Shown: positions 37,493 to 45,720, counted from the stretch's first letter. The stretch is DNA of 64,000 nt from Capsulimonadaceae bacterium (GCA_031292625.1 JARLGU010000012.1:124001-188000), one strand, 5' to 3'. Translations and numbers: made by a program. The notes: generated by a model from the sequence alone, not told the origin.

Positions 37493-39544
37493 ATGATCAC
37501 GAAGACCGCGGGAGTGCTGGCGCTGATTTGCCTCGCGTTCGGCGCAAGCCTTGTCTGGGCGAGCGATCCTGATAGCCCGGTAATCGCGTCCGTCGGCATA
37601 TCCACGATCACCTATGCCCAGGCGAACATTGTTCCGCCGGTCTCCCCCGGAACGCCAACCGCTTCGGCAAGCAGCGACGATCAAGCTCGCTTGAAACGAC
37701 TGATCCTCAAGGATGTGACCGAAAACGTCCGCCAGGAGATCGGCGTTGGCGTAACCGACGACGATCTCAAGCAGATCGCCGTAGCGGAGACCAGTAGCCT
37801 TGGCGATCTCGACTGGGCCGTGCGGCAGATGCACGATCACGCCGATCAGCTCGATGCCTGCCTTCGCGGCGCGCGCGCCGTATACGACAGCGGCGACAAA
37901 CCAGACGGCGCGTTCGATAAGTACGTCAAAGGGAAAGCGCCTCGTGCGCTCTGGGATACGGTGCTTCCGGCCGCGAAATCGCAAGCTCAGCGTGATGTTT
38001 ACATCAAGCAGATCGCAGACGAGCGGAGCGTGACCGTCGACCAGTTGCGCGATCCCCAAAAGTACCGGCCGCTCGCGATGATGCGCAATACGATGCTTGC
38101 GGTTGTGCGAAGGATTGGTCGGAAGAATGCGGCGGCTCGCGCATTTGCGGATTCGATCAAGCCTCCGACCGGTATCGACGATGTATTGCCGGTCATGCCG
38201 CGGGATGTGCAAAAGGCCTACGACGCCTGGTGGCGCAACCAATATCGAAGCGCCGGTATTGAGATCGCGGACCGCCGGTTTATCGGTTTGTATGGCGAAC
38301 TCGGTTTGCCGGCGCCGCCCGTAAAGAGTGCGCCGCCCTTGCCTGCCAACGTTCCCTCTGCCGCGCCGGTTCATCCGGCGACGCCGGCGGCGTCATCTCC
38401 TCCGGCCCCCGCGCCGGTTCGTCCCGCGACGCCTGTCGCGGCGTCTCCTCCGGCCCCCGCGCCGGCTCATCCCGCGACGCCTGTCGCGGCGTCTCCTCCG
38501 GTCCCCGCGCCGGTTCGTCCCGCGACACCGGTTGCGGCGTCTCCTCCGGCCCCCGCGCCGGCTCATCCCGCGACGCCTGTCGCGGCGTCGCCGCCGGCCC
38601 CCGCGCCGGTTCGTCCCGCAACACCGGCGGCGTCATCGCCTCCGATCCCCGCGCCGGTTCATCCTGCGACACCGGTCGCGTCGCCGTCCATAACGGCCGT
38701 TAAGCCGGCTACTGGCGCTCCAGATGCCTCGGGAGCGACGATGGCGACGATTCGGAGCGAGGGTGCAACGCCTGCGCTCCCGGCAGCGCCGCTTGCGAAG
38801 AGCCACACGGATTCGCAGCCCTCGTTGCCAGCCGCTGGGCAGACCGTGCAACCCGTCGCAAATCGCGTTGCGTCCTCCGACGCAGCTCCCGTTGGCGCAT
38901 CGGACCGGCGGGCGCCGAGCGCCAAGGTTGAGTTTCGCTGGTTGCAGCCGGTTCAGTCATCGCTAAATCCTCGAGCCCGCTATCGATTGATTTCGGGATT
39001 GGAAGGCGGATCCCCGGTCTTTTCGTTTCACGACAACCGGACGGGCCAGACCTTCCGCGATGGCGCAGCGATCCGCGCGGAGTTCCTCGGCATCGTGTCG
39101 CATTCCTCCCGGGGCGGTCGCCGGTTCGTTGTGCCGGCGCAACTCATCGCTGGAACCGGTCTTCACCCGGCGCTGCTTCTCGACGAGGGGCGGCGTGCGA
39201 AGGTCGTCGCTTTGGCCGCGGAGATGCGTCAATATCTTGGCCTGCTGGACGCGTCGCCGACGATTGATGGCGCCGCCGATATCTCGGGCGCGGAGGCTCG
39301 CTCCGATCCGGGCGTCAAAGGGGCCTTCGTCGATCTATTTCTGCAAAGCGACGGCTGCGTCAAGCTCGAGGCCTTTTCTGGGCGACACGCGGGCGCGATA
39401 CTAGCCGTGATCGTGGACGATAAGATCGTGACGGCCTCGCCGATTACCGACCAGATTACGGGATACCAGGTTGAGCTTGCGAGAACCTTTGAAAGCCTCG
39501 ATCAAGCGCGCAACCTCGCGGCCCAGATCAATGGAACGCACTAG
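37493..39544 (+). CDS. Exported protein with Pro/Ala repeat linker and SecD P1-like C-terminus
   Basis: The 683-residue protein has a signal peptide (GVLALICLAFGASLVWA). Residues about 30-270 form a helical domain beginning VIASVGISTITYAQAN, faintly like a SurA-type chaperone N-domain. Residues about 285-400 are a low-complexity linker of PAPVRPATPVAASPP-type units. The last 190 residues end VKLEAFSGRHAGAILAVIVDDKIVTASPI then ITGYQVELARTFESLDQARNLAAQIN. This closely resembles the SecD first periplasmic (P1 head) domain around its RLAIVLDGKVISAPVI...ITGxFTxEEAxxLA stretch, but without SecD membrane helices. A role in late export or folding is inference. Confidence 0.6.
   Translation: MITKTAGVLALICLAFGASLVWASDPDSPVIASVGISTITYAQANIVPPVSPGTPTASASSDDQARLKRLILKDVTENVRQEIGVGVTDDDLKQIAVAETSSLGDLDWAVRQMHDHADQLDACLRGARAVYDSGDKPDGAFDKYVKGKAPRALWDTVLPAAKSQAQRDVYIKQIADERSVTVDQLRDPQKYRPLAMMRNTMLAVVRRIGRKNAAARAFADSIKPPTGIDDVLPVMPRDVQKAYDAWWRNQYRSAGIEIADRRFIGLYGELGLPAPPVKSAPPLPANVPSAAPVHPATPAASSPPAPAPVRPATPVAASPPAPAPAHPATPVAASPPVPAPVRPATPVAASPPAPAPAHPATPVAASPPAPAPVRPATPAASSPPIPAPVHPATPVASPSITAVKPATGAPDASGATMATIRSEGATPALPAAPLAKSHTDSQPSLPAAGQTVQPVANRVASSDAAPVGASDRRAPSAKVEFRWLQPVQSSLNPRARYRLISGLEGGSPVFSFHDNRTGQTFRDGAAIRAEFLGIVSHSSRGGRRFVVPAQLIAGTGLHPALLLDEGRRAKVVALAAEMRQYLGLLDASPTIDGAADISGAEARSDPGVKGAFVDLFLQSDGCVKLEAFSGRHAGAILAVIVDDKIVTASPITDQITGYQVELARTFESLDQARNLAAQINGTH
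38370..38690 (+). repeat. Tandem Pro/Ala-coding repeats
   Basis: Units of about 60 bp encoding PVAASPPAPAPxxPAT are repeated about five times in the gene at 37493-39544, forming a flexible linker. GC-rich and prone to length change. Confidence 0.75.
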
Positions 39545-39641
39545 GAGAGCGGATAATCGCTTTCAGGCTCGTCCGGTTCCGCGATTGCTCGATCTGGCGG
39601 TAAGCCGGAGAGTAAGACGTACGTACAATCGAGCGCAATTC

Positions 39642-40961
39642 CTACAGGACGGTCTGCGCGACATTTCCGAACGCGGCTTGCCATCGATGCCAGAAGTCGG
39701 GGAAGGTTTTGGCGACGCAACCCGGGTCGTTGATGGTCATCGACGGAAGGCGCAATGTTGCGACTGCAAAGGACATCGCCATGCGGTGATCGTCGTAGGT
39801 ATCGATCGCCGCGGTGTACGGCGACTTTGGCGGAGTTATTGTCAGCGAGTCAGGGCCTGCCACGATTTCCGCCCCCAACTTGCGCATTTCCGTCGCGAGC
39901 GCCTCGATCCGGTCAGTTTCCTTGACTCGAAGAGTTCCAAGGCCCCTCAGTCTCGAGACGCCGTTTGCGAACAGCGCGAGAACGGCCACGGTTTGTGCGG
40001 TGTCGGGGATTGATTCGAGGTCGATATCGACGGCATGAAGCGTATCTGGACCGGTTACGACGGTCGTGCTCTGGCCCTGCATGACGGCGCAGCCCATCTC
40101 TTCGAGCACGCGCACGAATGTCGCGTCTCCTTGGGCCGACGAAGAGCCGAGGCCGCTTACGGTCACTCTCCCACCGGTAAGCGCGGCGGCGGCGAGAAAG
40201 TAAGTTGCGTTAGACGCATCGGGCTCGATCGCGTAGTCCCGCGCGATGTAATGGAGCCGGCCCGGAACCGCGAATTTCTGGTATTCCTCGTGGCCAATTG
40301 CGACGCCGAAGGCGGTCATGACGGCATCGGTCAAGTCGACGTAGGGTTTGGACACGAGCGAGCCTTCGACCACGATATGCGTGTCGGACGTCGCGAGGGG
40401 CGCTGCCATTAAGAGGGCGCTCAGATATTGGCTGCTGATCGTGCCGTGGACCGAGCAGCGGCCGCCGCGCAGTCCTCCGCCGGCAACGCGAACGGGAGGG
40501 CAGCCGCCGTCGCCAAGGCATCGAACGTCGACGCCAAGTTGGGTCATTGCCTCAACGAGGTCGGCGATGGGACGCTGGCGCATACGTTCATTGCCATCGA
40601 GAATCACGTTCGAACCTGCCGGTGTAAACGGGGCTGCGGTCGTCAGAAAGCGGATTGTCGTTCCTGAGTTGCCTGCGAACAATGGGCCCTGGGGGGCGCT
40701 GTAGCGTCCGCCGGTTCCGTGAACCGTGAGTGTTTCCCCGTCCTTTTCGATGGACACGCCGAGCGCGCCGAGACATTCGATCATGCGCCGCGTATCGTCG
40801 GCATCGAGCGCGCCGCTGAGGATCGACCGGCCGCCCGCCAGACTGGCGATCAGCAGTGCGCGGTTCGTAATGCTCTTGGACCCTGGCAGCGTCACCGTCG
40901 CGTGGGCTGCGTTGCGCAGCGGCGTGAACGTCATCGCGGGTGGATAGGTAAAATTTCCCAT
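39642..40961 (-). CDS. aroA: 3-phosphoshikimate 1-carboxyvinyltransferase (EPSP synthase)
   Basis: The 439-residue enzyme joins shikimate 3-phosphate and phosphoenolpyruvate in aromatic amino-acid synthesis. Clear motifs are LPGSKSITNRALLIASLAGG near the N-terminus, LFAGNSGTTIRFL, DGNERMRQRPI, HGTISSQYLSALLMAAPLA, LRVKETDRIEALATEMRKLGAEI and TYDDHRMAMSFAVA, all AroA hallmarks. Its length is normal. The GNSGT variant in place of GNAGT is worth noting. The start is ATG at 40961. No other aro genes are adjacent. It converges with the gene at 37493 and leaves a 97-bp gap. Confidence 0.96.
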   Translation of the reverse strand: MGNFTYPPAMTFTPLRNAAHATVTLPGSKSITNRALLIASLAGGRSILSGALDADDTRRMIECLGALGVSIEKDGETLTVHGTGGRYSAPQGPLFAGNSGTTIRFLTTAAPFTPAGSNVILDGNERMRQRPIADLVEAMTQLGVDVRCLGDGGCPPVRVAGGGLRGGRCSVHGTISSQYLSALLMAAPLATSDTHIVVEGSLVSKPYVDLTDAVMTAFGVAIGHEEYQKFAVPGRLHYIARDYAIEPDASNATYFLAAAALTGGRVTVSGLGSSSAQGDATFVRVLEEMGCAVMQGQSTTVVTGPDTLHAVDIDLESIPDTAQTVAVLALFANGVSRLRGLGTLRVKETDRIEALATEMRKLGAEIVAGPDSLTITPPKSPYTAAIDTYDDHRMAMSFAVATLRLPSMTINDPGCVAKTFPDFWHRWQAAFGNVAQTVL

Positions 40962-41309
40962 GCCGTATTATAGCCTTTTCCGGCGCTTGCCTGCGCCGCG
41001 TGCATTTCCCTGCGCGATCTTGTTTTCTCGGTCGTTCATCCGCATCCTGGCTAGGTTTACGGCAGAGGAAACAGATTGTTCGTTTGCTCCAGGCCATGCG
41101 CGGCCGGGCGGCGCACTCCGCTCGCTTGGCTTTACGGTGCACGCTCCCTACGTTGTACCTGACCAATTCGCCCGCATACTTGACAGGCGGGACCGTTTTC
41201 GAGAATAATGAAAAGGAGATTAGTCTACGAGCGGAGGTTCGGCCCTTAAGATGGCGGAGCCCGCGCCTAGATTCGTCATTCACCCATGTCAATGTCGATA
41301 ATATATAGC

Positions 41310-41590
41310 CACAAACAGGGAAATGGAGAGCCGGTGCGCATCGGTTCGCGGAGGGATCTTCGCCAGGGCGCGCACTGGGTCGCGATGGAGCGTCCCGCCG
41401 GGGGCGCCGCTCGTCGCCGTCACGCCCTTTTCCATTACCAGCACCACCAGTGTTGCCTGCCGGAGCTTCAAGTTGGGAGAGTTCTGTCCACTCCCCGGCT
41501 TGTCGTGAAGGAAGGAGTGGCTAGCCCCGCGTTGACGAGTGTTCTGCTTGCATGAGCGAACCGGTGTCGAGCGGGGCTTGTTTTTTTGTC
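41310..41590 (+). ncRNA. Candidate structured RNA of about 280 nt with intrinsic terminator
   Basis: The 5' arm CATCGGTTCGC (41339-41349) pairs over 11 bp, with one G-U pair, with GCGAACCGGTG (41556-41566). An outer pairing GAGCC/GGCTT joins 41328-41332 to 41575-41579. Inside are hairpins such as CCACTCC/GGAGTGG (41489-41495 with 41515-41521). The 3' end is AGCCCCGC/GCGGGGCT followed by TTGTTTTTTTG. A GATAAT -10-like box sits at 41297-41302. I found no RNase P, tmRNA, SRP or known riboswitch core motifs. It could be an independent RNA or a leader of the HNH gene. Confidence 0.45.
41523..41589 (+). terminator. Intrinsic terminator with long loop
   Basis: AGCCCCGC (41523-41530) pairs with GCGGGGCT (41571-41578), directly followed by TGTTTTTTTG. 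It competes with the long-range pairing of the candidate RNA and lies 87 bp before the HNH start. Confidence 0.6.
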
Positions 41591-41675
41591 GTGGGCGAGG
41601 AGGAGAGCATTATCGAGTGAGGCTGTCCGATCCGGGCGTGTCGCCTGGCGGGCAGAGGGAGAAGGACGATCCGTA

Positions 41676-42233
41676 ATGAACCAAGAGGTGCTAGTACTCA
41701 ACAGTGACTTCGAGCCGTTGAACGTGTGTAACCTGCGGCGTGCGGTGGTGCTCGTCTACATGGGTAAGGCGGACATTTTGCATACCGACGAGCATGCATC
41801 GCCGATGCAACTCGCCGATGGGAGCGTCGCCGCGCCGTCGGTCGTCAAGCTGCGCTATCATGTGCGCCGCCCTTTGCCGGAACTTAAGCTCTCTCGACGC
41901 TCTATCTTTGCCCGGGACAACTACACGTGCCAGTATTGCGGTCATCAGTCGCGGGATCTGACTATCGATCACATTCTCCCGAAGCGTCACGGCGGCGACA
42001 TGCGGTGGGACAACCTCGTTGCCTGTTGCCGCAAGTGCAATACGAAAAAGGGCGACAAGCTGCTCTCGCAGACCGGCATGAAGCTGATGCGCCCTCCGCG
42101 ACGCCCTCGCTACGTGCCGTACATCGCGCTCACTAAGTACGTCAACGGCACCAAGAACGACATCTGGCGCAACTATTTGCCGACGTTTACGGATGTCGGG
42201 GGATACCACGTTATCGAACAGATGGCGGTGTAG
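41676..42233 (+). CDS. HNH endonuclease family protein
   Basis: This 185-residue stand-alone HNH protein begins MNQEVLVLNSDFEPLNVCNLRRAVVLVYMGKADIL, the usual start of a widely conserved family. The nuclease core is FARDNYTCQYCGHQSRDLTIDHILPKRHGGDMRWDNLVACCRKCNTKKGD, with two CxxC zinc pairs (CQYC, CRKC) and the DH...N...K catalytic pattern. It probably cuts or nicks DNA, with a housekeeping role unknown. It starts at the ATG at 41676 with GGGAGAAGGA upstream. The long gene-free stretch with a structured RNA just before it is notable. Confidence 0.88.
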   Translation: MNQEVLVLNSDFEPLNVCNLRRAVVLVYMGKADILHTDEHASPMQLADGSVAAPSVVKLRYHVRRPLPELKLSRRSIFARDNYTCQYCGHQSRDLTIDHILPKRHGGDMRWDNLVACCRKCNTKKGDKLLSQTGMKLMRPPRRPRYVPYIALTKYVNGTKNDIWRNYLPTFTDVGGYHVIEQMAV

Positions 42234-42259
42234 GACGGACGATAAGTTATGGATACAAT

Positions 42260-42289
42260 GGCCCGCTGGACGCAACCGTCCAGCGGGCC
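42260..42289. terminator. Strong bidirectional hairpin
   Basis: A perfect 13-bp stem GGCCCGCTGGACG / CGTCCAGCGGGCC with loop CAAC lies between the convergent HNH and peroxiredoxin-like genes. T-runs are short, but the stem is very stable. Confidence 0.7.
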
Positions 42290-42361
42290 GTTTCACAAGC
42301 CAGGCCATCGCAGGCACTGGCTGCTCCTATTGTTGACGCCTGCTTTCAGATACCGGGCAGG

Positions 42362-42991
42362 TCATTCTTTCTTCTTGTTGGCTCGCTTCTTCGGCTCCTT
42401 GACCGCGCTCCCGGCTGCCGCGGGATTTGTCGACGGCGCAGGAACAGGCGCAGTGGAAATGGGGGGCGCTGGCGCTGGCGGCGTGACCGCTGCCGGCGCG
42501 GCGGCCTTGGCGGCTTCTTCCGCGGCTTTTGCGGCTGCCTCGATGGCTTTGCGGACCGACTCGCTCAGACTGCTCTTGGCGGCCTCTAAGGCTGGCTGGT
42601 CGTCCCCGGCGATCCGGGCGAGCACCTTGCCGCGCGCATCGCTTACGAAGACGGCCGGAAGCGCATTGATACCCCAGGTTCCCGCGACGTAGTCTTCGGG
42701 ATCCCAGACGACCGGGAATTTAATATCGAGGCTGGCGGCGGCATTGGTCAGCGCAGTTCGATCGCCGGATGCGACCCCGAGCAGCGAGACGCGATCGGCG
42801 GGCAATTCGGCAGCCCAGCCGCCGAGCGTTGCGGCGACCGACGCCGAATATTCGTCGTCGACTTTGAAAAAGAACACGACAAGCCAACCTTTGGATCGCA
42901 GTCTTGTCGTATTCTGGTAGACGCCTTTCAGGTCGCACAGACCGAACTCCTGGATGGTGCGTCCCGGCGTGATCGCGCTTCTGTCGAACAT
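42362..42991 (-). CDS. Peroxiredoxin/thioredoxin-fold protein lacking the active Cys
   Basis: The 209-residue protein has an AhpC/TSA-like thioredoxin fold in residues 1-140 (ITPGRTIQEFGLCDLKGVYQNTTRLRSKGWLVVFFF). Where peroxiredoxins carry the peroxidatic cysteine (FxPxxxTxxC), it has VDDEYSASVAATL at about residues 44-56, with no Cys. The cis-Pro segment (GINALPAVFVSDARGKVLARI) is kept. The last 70 residues are an Ala-rich helix, then a Pro/Ala linker ending in EPKKRANKKKE. Start at 42991 with GGGAGG; peroxidase activity is unlikely. Confidence 0.75.
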   Translation of the reverse strand: MFDRSAITPGRTIQEFGLCDLKGVYQNTTRLRSKGWLVVFFFKVDDEYSASVAATLGGWAAELPADRVSLLGVASGDRTALTNAAASLDIKFPVVWDPEDYVAGTWGINALPAVFVSDARGKVLARIAGDDQPALEAAKSSLSESVRKAIEAAAKAAEEAAKAAAPAAVTPPAPAPPISTAPVPAPSTNPAAAGSAVKEPKKRANKKKE

Positions 42992-43078
42992 GGAGCCTCC
43001 CTCAAAGTATGTGCAGTTGATAAATCTGGACTGCGTGTTATGGATACGTCCCGCTTCGGCTAGCTTGCCGCATGTTCC

Positions 43079-43102
43079 GGCCACGGGTTTGAACCCGTGG
43101 CC
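43079..43102. repeat. REP-like 24-bp palindrome
   Basis: GGCCACGGGTT-TG-AACCCGTGGCC is a perfect 11-bp inverted repeat with a 2-bp centre in the 191-bp gap between two minus-strand genes. Similar CCACGGGTT...AACCCGTGG palindromes are common dispersed repeats in several phyla. Confidence 0.55.
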
Positions 43103-43182
43103 GACGGCGCGGAGCCGTTCGCATACCCTCCGAATGATACCCGGCAGCCTGCAGGCAACGGATTAGGCTGTCGCCATGGCCG

Positions 43183-44325
43183 TCACTTGGCCCAATCCTC
43201 CAGCCATTGCCATGTGCTCTCGATTGTCGCCTCGGCCGGCAGCGGCGGAAGCGCGCGAGTTGGGGGCGGGATGACGACCGGCTTGCCGGAGTAGGCATCG
43301 ATGATCTCGCGAATTACTTCGGTGTGCGCCTTCGGTTGGTTGCTCGTAGTGAAGAGGCCGAGGCCGTATTCCAGCGACGCGAACTCGTAACCGGGATCGA
43401 TGTCGTGGCTGCACCACCAGGTCATCCAGCTGACGCCCTGTTCGATTGCAGCAAGCGTGGCGCGCTCGGTCCAGGTTGCGAGAGTCGGCGCGTCCATCCA
43501 CTCAAGCGATGCGCCGTACTCCTGCACCCAGACGGGCTTGTCGGGATCTCCGGCGTAGGCGCGAACGAGTGCGGCCATGCCAGCCAGCAGGTTGACGCTG
43601 GGACTGCCGAGCGCGCCGCCGCGGTCGAGCGCGCCGGTAAAGTATGTCCAACAGTGGATGGGGACGATCTGCTGGCCGGCGGTGAGCGCTTTTGGCGAGA
43701 ACGTGTTCGGCCGGAACCATGGCTGGTGGTCGACGCCGTTGACATGGACGCCGTCCGGGCTAATTTGTCGAAGCAGCCCAAGCATGTGGCCCTGCCAGGC
43801 GTCGCCGACGGCAAGTTCCGCCTGGCGATAGCAGCAGATTTCGTTGCCGAGGTCGAAGCCGAGGAAATTCGGGTGGCGACCCGTGAGCGCCGCGAGCGCC
43901 TGAAAGAAGCGTTCTTGCGCGGCGATTGCCGTGGCGTCCGTGTAGATCGATTTGCCGACGCAATAGGGCGGCTCGAAGTGGTAGCCGCTCAAGAAGCCGT
44001 TGAGCGCGGTGACGCAAACGTCGAGTCCGCGCGCTTCCGCCAGCGTCATCAGCGAATCGAGACGGTCGAGGTGCGCGGAGCTGACGCTTGTAGGATTGGG
44101 CTGAAAATACGGCCATAGGAGCATGATCCGGATATGGTCCATGCCGATCGACGCAATGCGATCAAAATCCCTTGCAATCGCCCGTTTATCGAAGTCGTTC
44201 CAACAGTACCACCAGTTGCGCGACGGAACGTAGTTCGCGCCAAATCGATGGGTGCGCAATCGCTCTGCCGGCTTCATTGGCGCCGTCGTGGCAAGCTGCG
44301 CGTATTTGCGTATTCCGGTTGTCAT
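43183..44325 (-). CDS. GH5-like clan-A glycoside hydrolase, cytoplasmic
   Basis: The 380-residue protein has no signal peptide. It fits a clan GH-A (beta/alpha)8 barrel: FGANYVPSRNWWYCWNDFDKRAIARDFDRIASIGMDHIRIMLLW at the start, the acid/base Glu162 in GFDLGNEIC, and the nucleophile Glu269 in VWVQEYGAS. The Trp-rich segment WMTWWCSHDI follows. It is probably a retaining beta-glycosidase or mannanase-like enzyme; the exact family and substrate are not readable. It is one of four glycosidases in this window. Confidence 0.78.
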   Translation of the reverse strand: MTTGIRKYAQLATTAPMKPAERLRTHRFGANYVPSRNWWYCWNDFDKRAIARDFDRIASIGMDHIRIMLLWPYFQPNPTSVSSAHLDRLDSLMTLAEARGLDVCVTALNGFLSGYHFEPPYCVGKSIYTDATAIAAQERFFQALAALTGRHPNFLGFDLGNEICCYRQAELAVGDAWQGHMLGLLRQISPDGVHVNGVDHQPWFRPNTFSPKALTAGQQIVPIHCWTYFTGALDRGGALGSPSVNLLAGMAALVRAYAGDPDKPVWVQEYGASLEWMDAPTLATWTERATLAAIEQGVSWMTWWCSHDIDPGYEFASLEYGLGLFTTSNQPKAHTEVIREIIDAYSGKPVVIPPPTRALPPLPAEATIESTWQWLEDWAK

Positions 44326-44715
44326 GATTTGTGGAAAATCCGGCCTCTCACTTTGAGTTACTGATTCATTGTACTCGACGCCGACTCTCTAATGTTATGG
44401 GACAATTCAGCCGATACTATTTGTGGGACAGTTGCCTGGTAAAAATACCGGATTACAGCTCCTTGGCGGCAGAGCGTGGACGGATCCGCGCTGGTTGCCA
44501 GGCCAGTAATTGAATGAACGAATCAAGTTATGAGAGATCGCGGAGGATTATGGTAACATGTCCATATTCGAGCGGGATTTAGCCGCTCGTCCCATTTGAC
44601 CGGCAAAACGGGATTTCCCATTGCGCATGGAAGCTAGGGGTTTCGTTGTGTCCGTTTCATCTTGACAGCTTGGTTTGGACCGGCGTTTTTGCGTGTCCAA
44701 CGAGAGACTCCAACA
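44326..44715. other. Intergenic region, 390 bp
   Basis: No gene is evident. Two TGGGACA(A/G)TT words occur near 44400 and 44430 and could be a relic of a mobile element end, but I find no partner. A TATGG-N8-CCATA repeat sits near 44550-44567. Confidence 0.4.
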
Positions 44716-45282
44716 ATGAATTCGGTAACACAATTTAAGGGATTCCTTCCCACGCTTCTTTGGTTCGCATTGGCGGCCGTAAGCCTGGTCTTTTCGCCCC
44801 ACGCGTTGCTGGCGGATTCCCGCTTCGGACTCCCGCTTCCGCTTGCCGCGTCGTTCGTTTTACCCTCGACGAACCCGGTTGGTCTCCAGAGCGCTCCGCT
44901 TGCTTTGCCGCCTTCCCGCGCAGATATTGGAGCGTCCGCCTACATGATCCCGATATCGCCTCCGGTTGCATCGACGGCAATGTCGCTGCCGCTCGACGAA
45001 CTGGGACGCACGAGTATCTCGTGCGGCAGTATCGGACAGGGCGTATTGGCCGGCGGCTGGACGTCGTGCGGCTACCAGCGATCGTTCGGGCATGGCGTTG
45101 TACTGTATACGGACGTCGATTACTGGGCTGACCGTCTCCTTGGAACAGGGCATCGCATTTTGCGCTTCCAGGTGAGGAAGGATATTCGGCGCGGAACGCA
45201 GATGAGCTTCGAAATCGGCGGCGGCGCCTTTGGCGACACCTCGCATCATATGTTTAAGCTGGCCCTTCGCGGATCGTTCTGA
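44716..45282 (+). CDS. Secreted uncharacterised protein, 188 aa
   Basis: I do not recognise a family. The N-terminus is a signal peptide (FLPTLLWFALAAVSLVFSPHALLA). The mature part is Ser/Pro-rich at first. It then has a compact C-terminal half (GHGVVLYTDVDYWADRLLGTGHRILRFQVRKDIRRGTQMSFEIGGGAFGDTSHHMFKLALRGSF). That half looks like alternating beta strands and ends in Phe, as small outer-membrane beta-barrel proteins do, but this is only a suggestion. Two cysteines (CGSIGQGVLAGGWTSCG) could form a disulfide. ATG at 44716. Confidence 0.6.
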   Translation: MNSVTQFKGFLPTLLWFALAAVSLVFSPHALLADSRFGLPLPLAASFVLPSTNPVGLQSAPLALPPSRADIGASAYMIPISPPVASTAMSLPLDELGRTSISCGSIGQGVLAGGWTSCGYQRSFGHGVVLYTDVDYWADRLLGTGHRILRFQVRKDIRRGTQMSFEIGGGAFGDTSHHMFKLALRGSF

Positions 45283-45328
45283 TCGTCCGTTGCGACCCCG
45301 TGGGCGGAGCCGTTTTGGGTCCCGCCCT

Positions 45329-45374
45329 GCTCCAATGTCGCGTCAACTCCGATAAACCTGGTGATTGTACGAGG
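45329..45374 (+). repeat. Direct repeat copy 1 (46 bp)
   Basis: It begins GCTCCAATGTCGCGTCAACT and ends GATTGTACGAGG. It matches the copy at 45565-45610 with one mismatch. Confidence 0.85.
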
Positions 45375-45449
45375 GGGGGCGCATCTACTAATATCAACGA
45401 TTGTCACCGATATTGGCGCGGTTTCCGGCCGTGAACGACCGTCCTGAGA

Positions 45450-45475
45450 TGTCAATCCCCATCAATGGGGCTGCC
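45450..45475 (-). repeat. Dispersed repeat, copy 2
   Basis: On the minus strand: GGCAGCCCCATTGATGGGG followed by ATTGACA. It lies between the two 46-bp direct repeats. Confidence 0.5.
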
Positions 45476-45564
45476 TGCTCACGAAAATGCAGGCCGTCTA
45501 CCGATTAGGCCCGTTCACGGGCTTTCTCAACCAGGCCGGCCCTTTCAGGATCGGACCCGGCCCC

Positions 45565-45610
45565 GCTCCAATGTTGCGTCAACTCCGATAAACCTGGTGA
45601 TTGTACGAGG
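45565..45610 (+). repeat. Direct repeat copy 2 (46 bp)
   Basis: It begins GCTCCAATGTTGCGTCAACT and ends GATTGTACGAGG, directly before the promoter of the S41 gene. Only base 45575 differs from copy 1. Confidence 0.85.
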
Positions 45611-45616
45611 CCAAGT

Positions 45617-45645
45617 TTGACACCCCCCTTGCGGAGTGGTATAAT
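45617..45645 (+). promoter_or_regulatory. Consensus promoter of the S41 protease pair
   Basis: TTGACA (45617-45622), 17 bp, TATAAT (45640-45645): a perfect sigma-70-type promoter 75 bp before the TTG start. Confidence 0.85.
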
Positions 45646-45720
45646 CGGGTATTCAGTGCGTCATTTTGGCTGCCCTGACTGGCATGCGTCGGTACCCGAA
45701 TTCGGAGGCGATCGATAGAT

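Larger units (their letters stand above)
40962..41675. other. Long gene-free region before the HNH gene
   Basis: This 714-bp stretch has no credible protein gene. It holds promoter-like elements (TTGACA at 41180-41185 with AATAAT at 41204-41209; GATAAT at 41297-41302) and a candidate structured RNA (about 41310-41590) ending in a terminator. Confidence 0.55.
45283..45720. other. Intergenic region with direct repeats
   Basis: No protein gene is supported. This 438-bp stretch holds a 46-bp direct repeat (45329-45374 and 45565-45610), a copy of the dispersed CCATTGATGGGG repeat (45450-45475), a CCCG-TTCA-CGGG hairpin and a consensus promoter for the next gene. Confidence 0.6.

Noticed and set aside
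38280-38672. Antisense 130-codon frame over the Pro/Ala repeats
   Set aside because: Repeats of GC-rich coding DNA are open in several frames; the plus-strand gene has a signal peptide and a recognisable C-terminal domain.
41310-41360. Possible cobalamin riboswitch (AGGGAA...GGTGCG words)
   Set aside because: The following conserved box elements are missing in order and spacing.
41470-41525. SRP RNA-like GAAGGAAGGAG motif
   Set aside because: It lacks the conserved GGAAGGAAGCAGC context and the paired domain IV, so SRP RNA is not supported.
40960-41555. Three short open frames (82, 102, 89 codons) before the HNH gene
   Set aside because: They overlap one another in different frames and cross the paired arms of the candidate RNA; no domain pattern or ribosome site.
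44400-44440. TGGGACA(A/G)TT words as an insertion-sequence end
   Set aside because: No partner end, transposase or target duplication is seen in the window.
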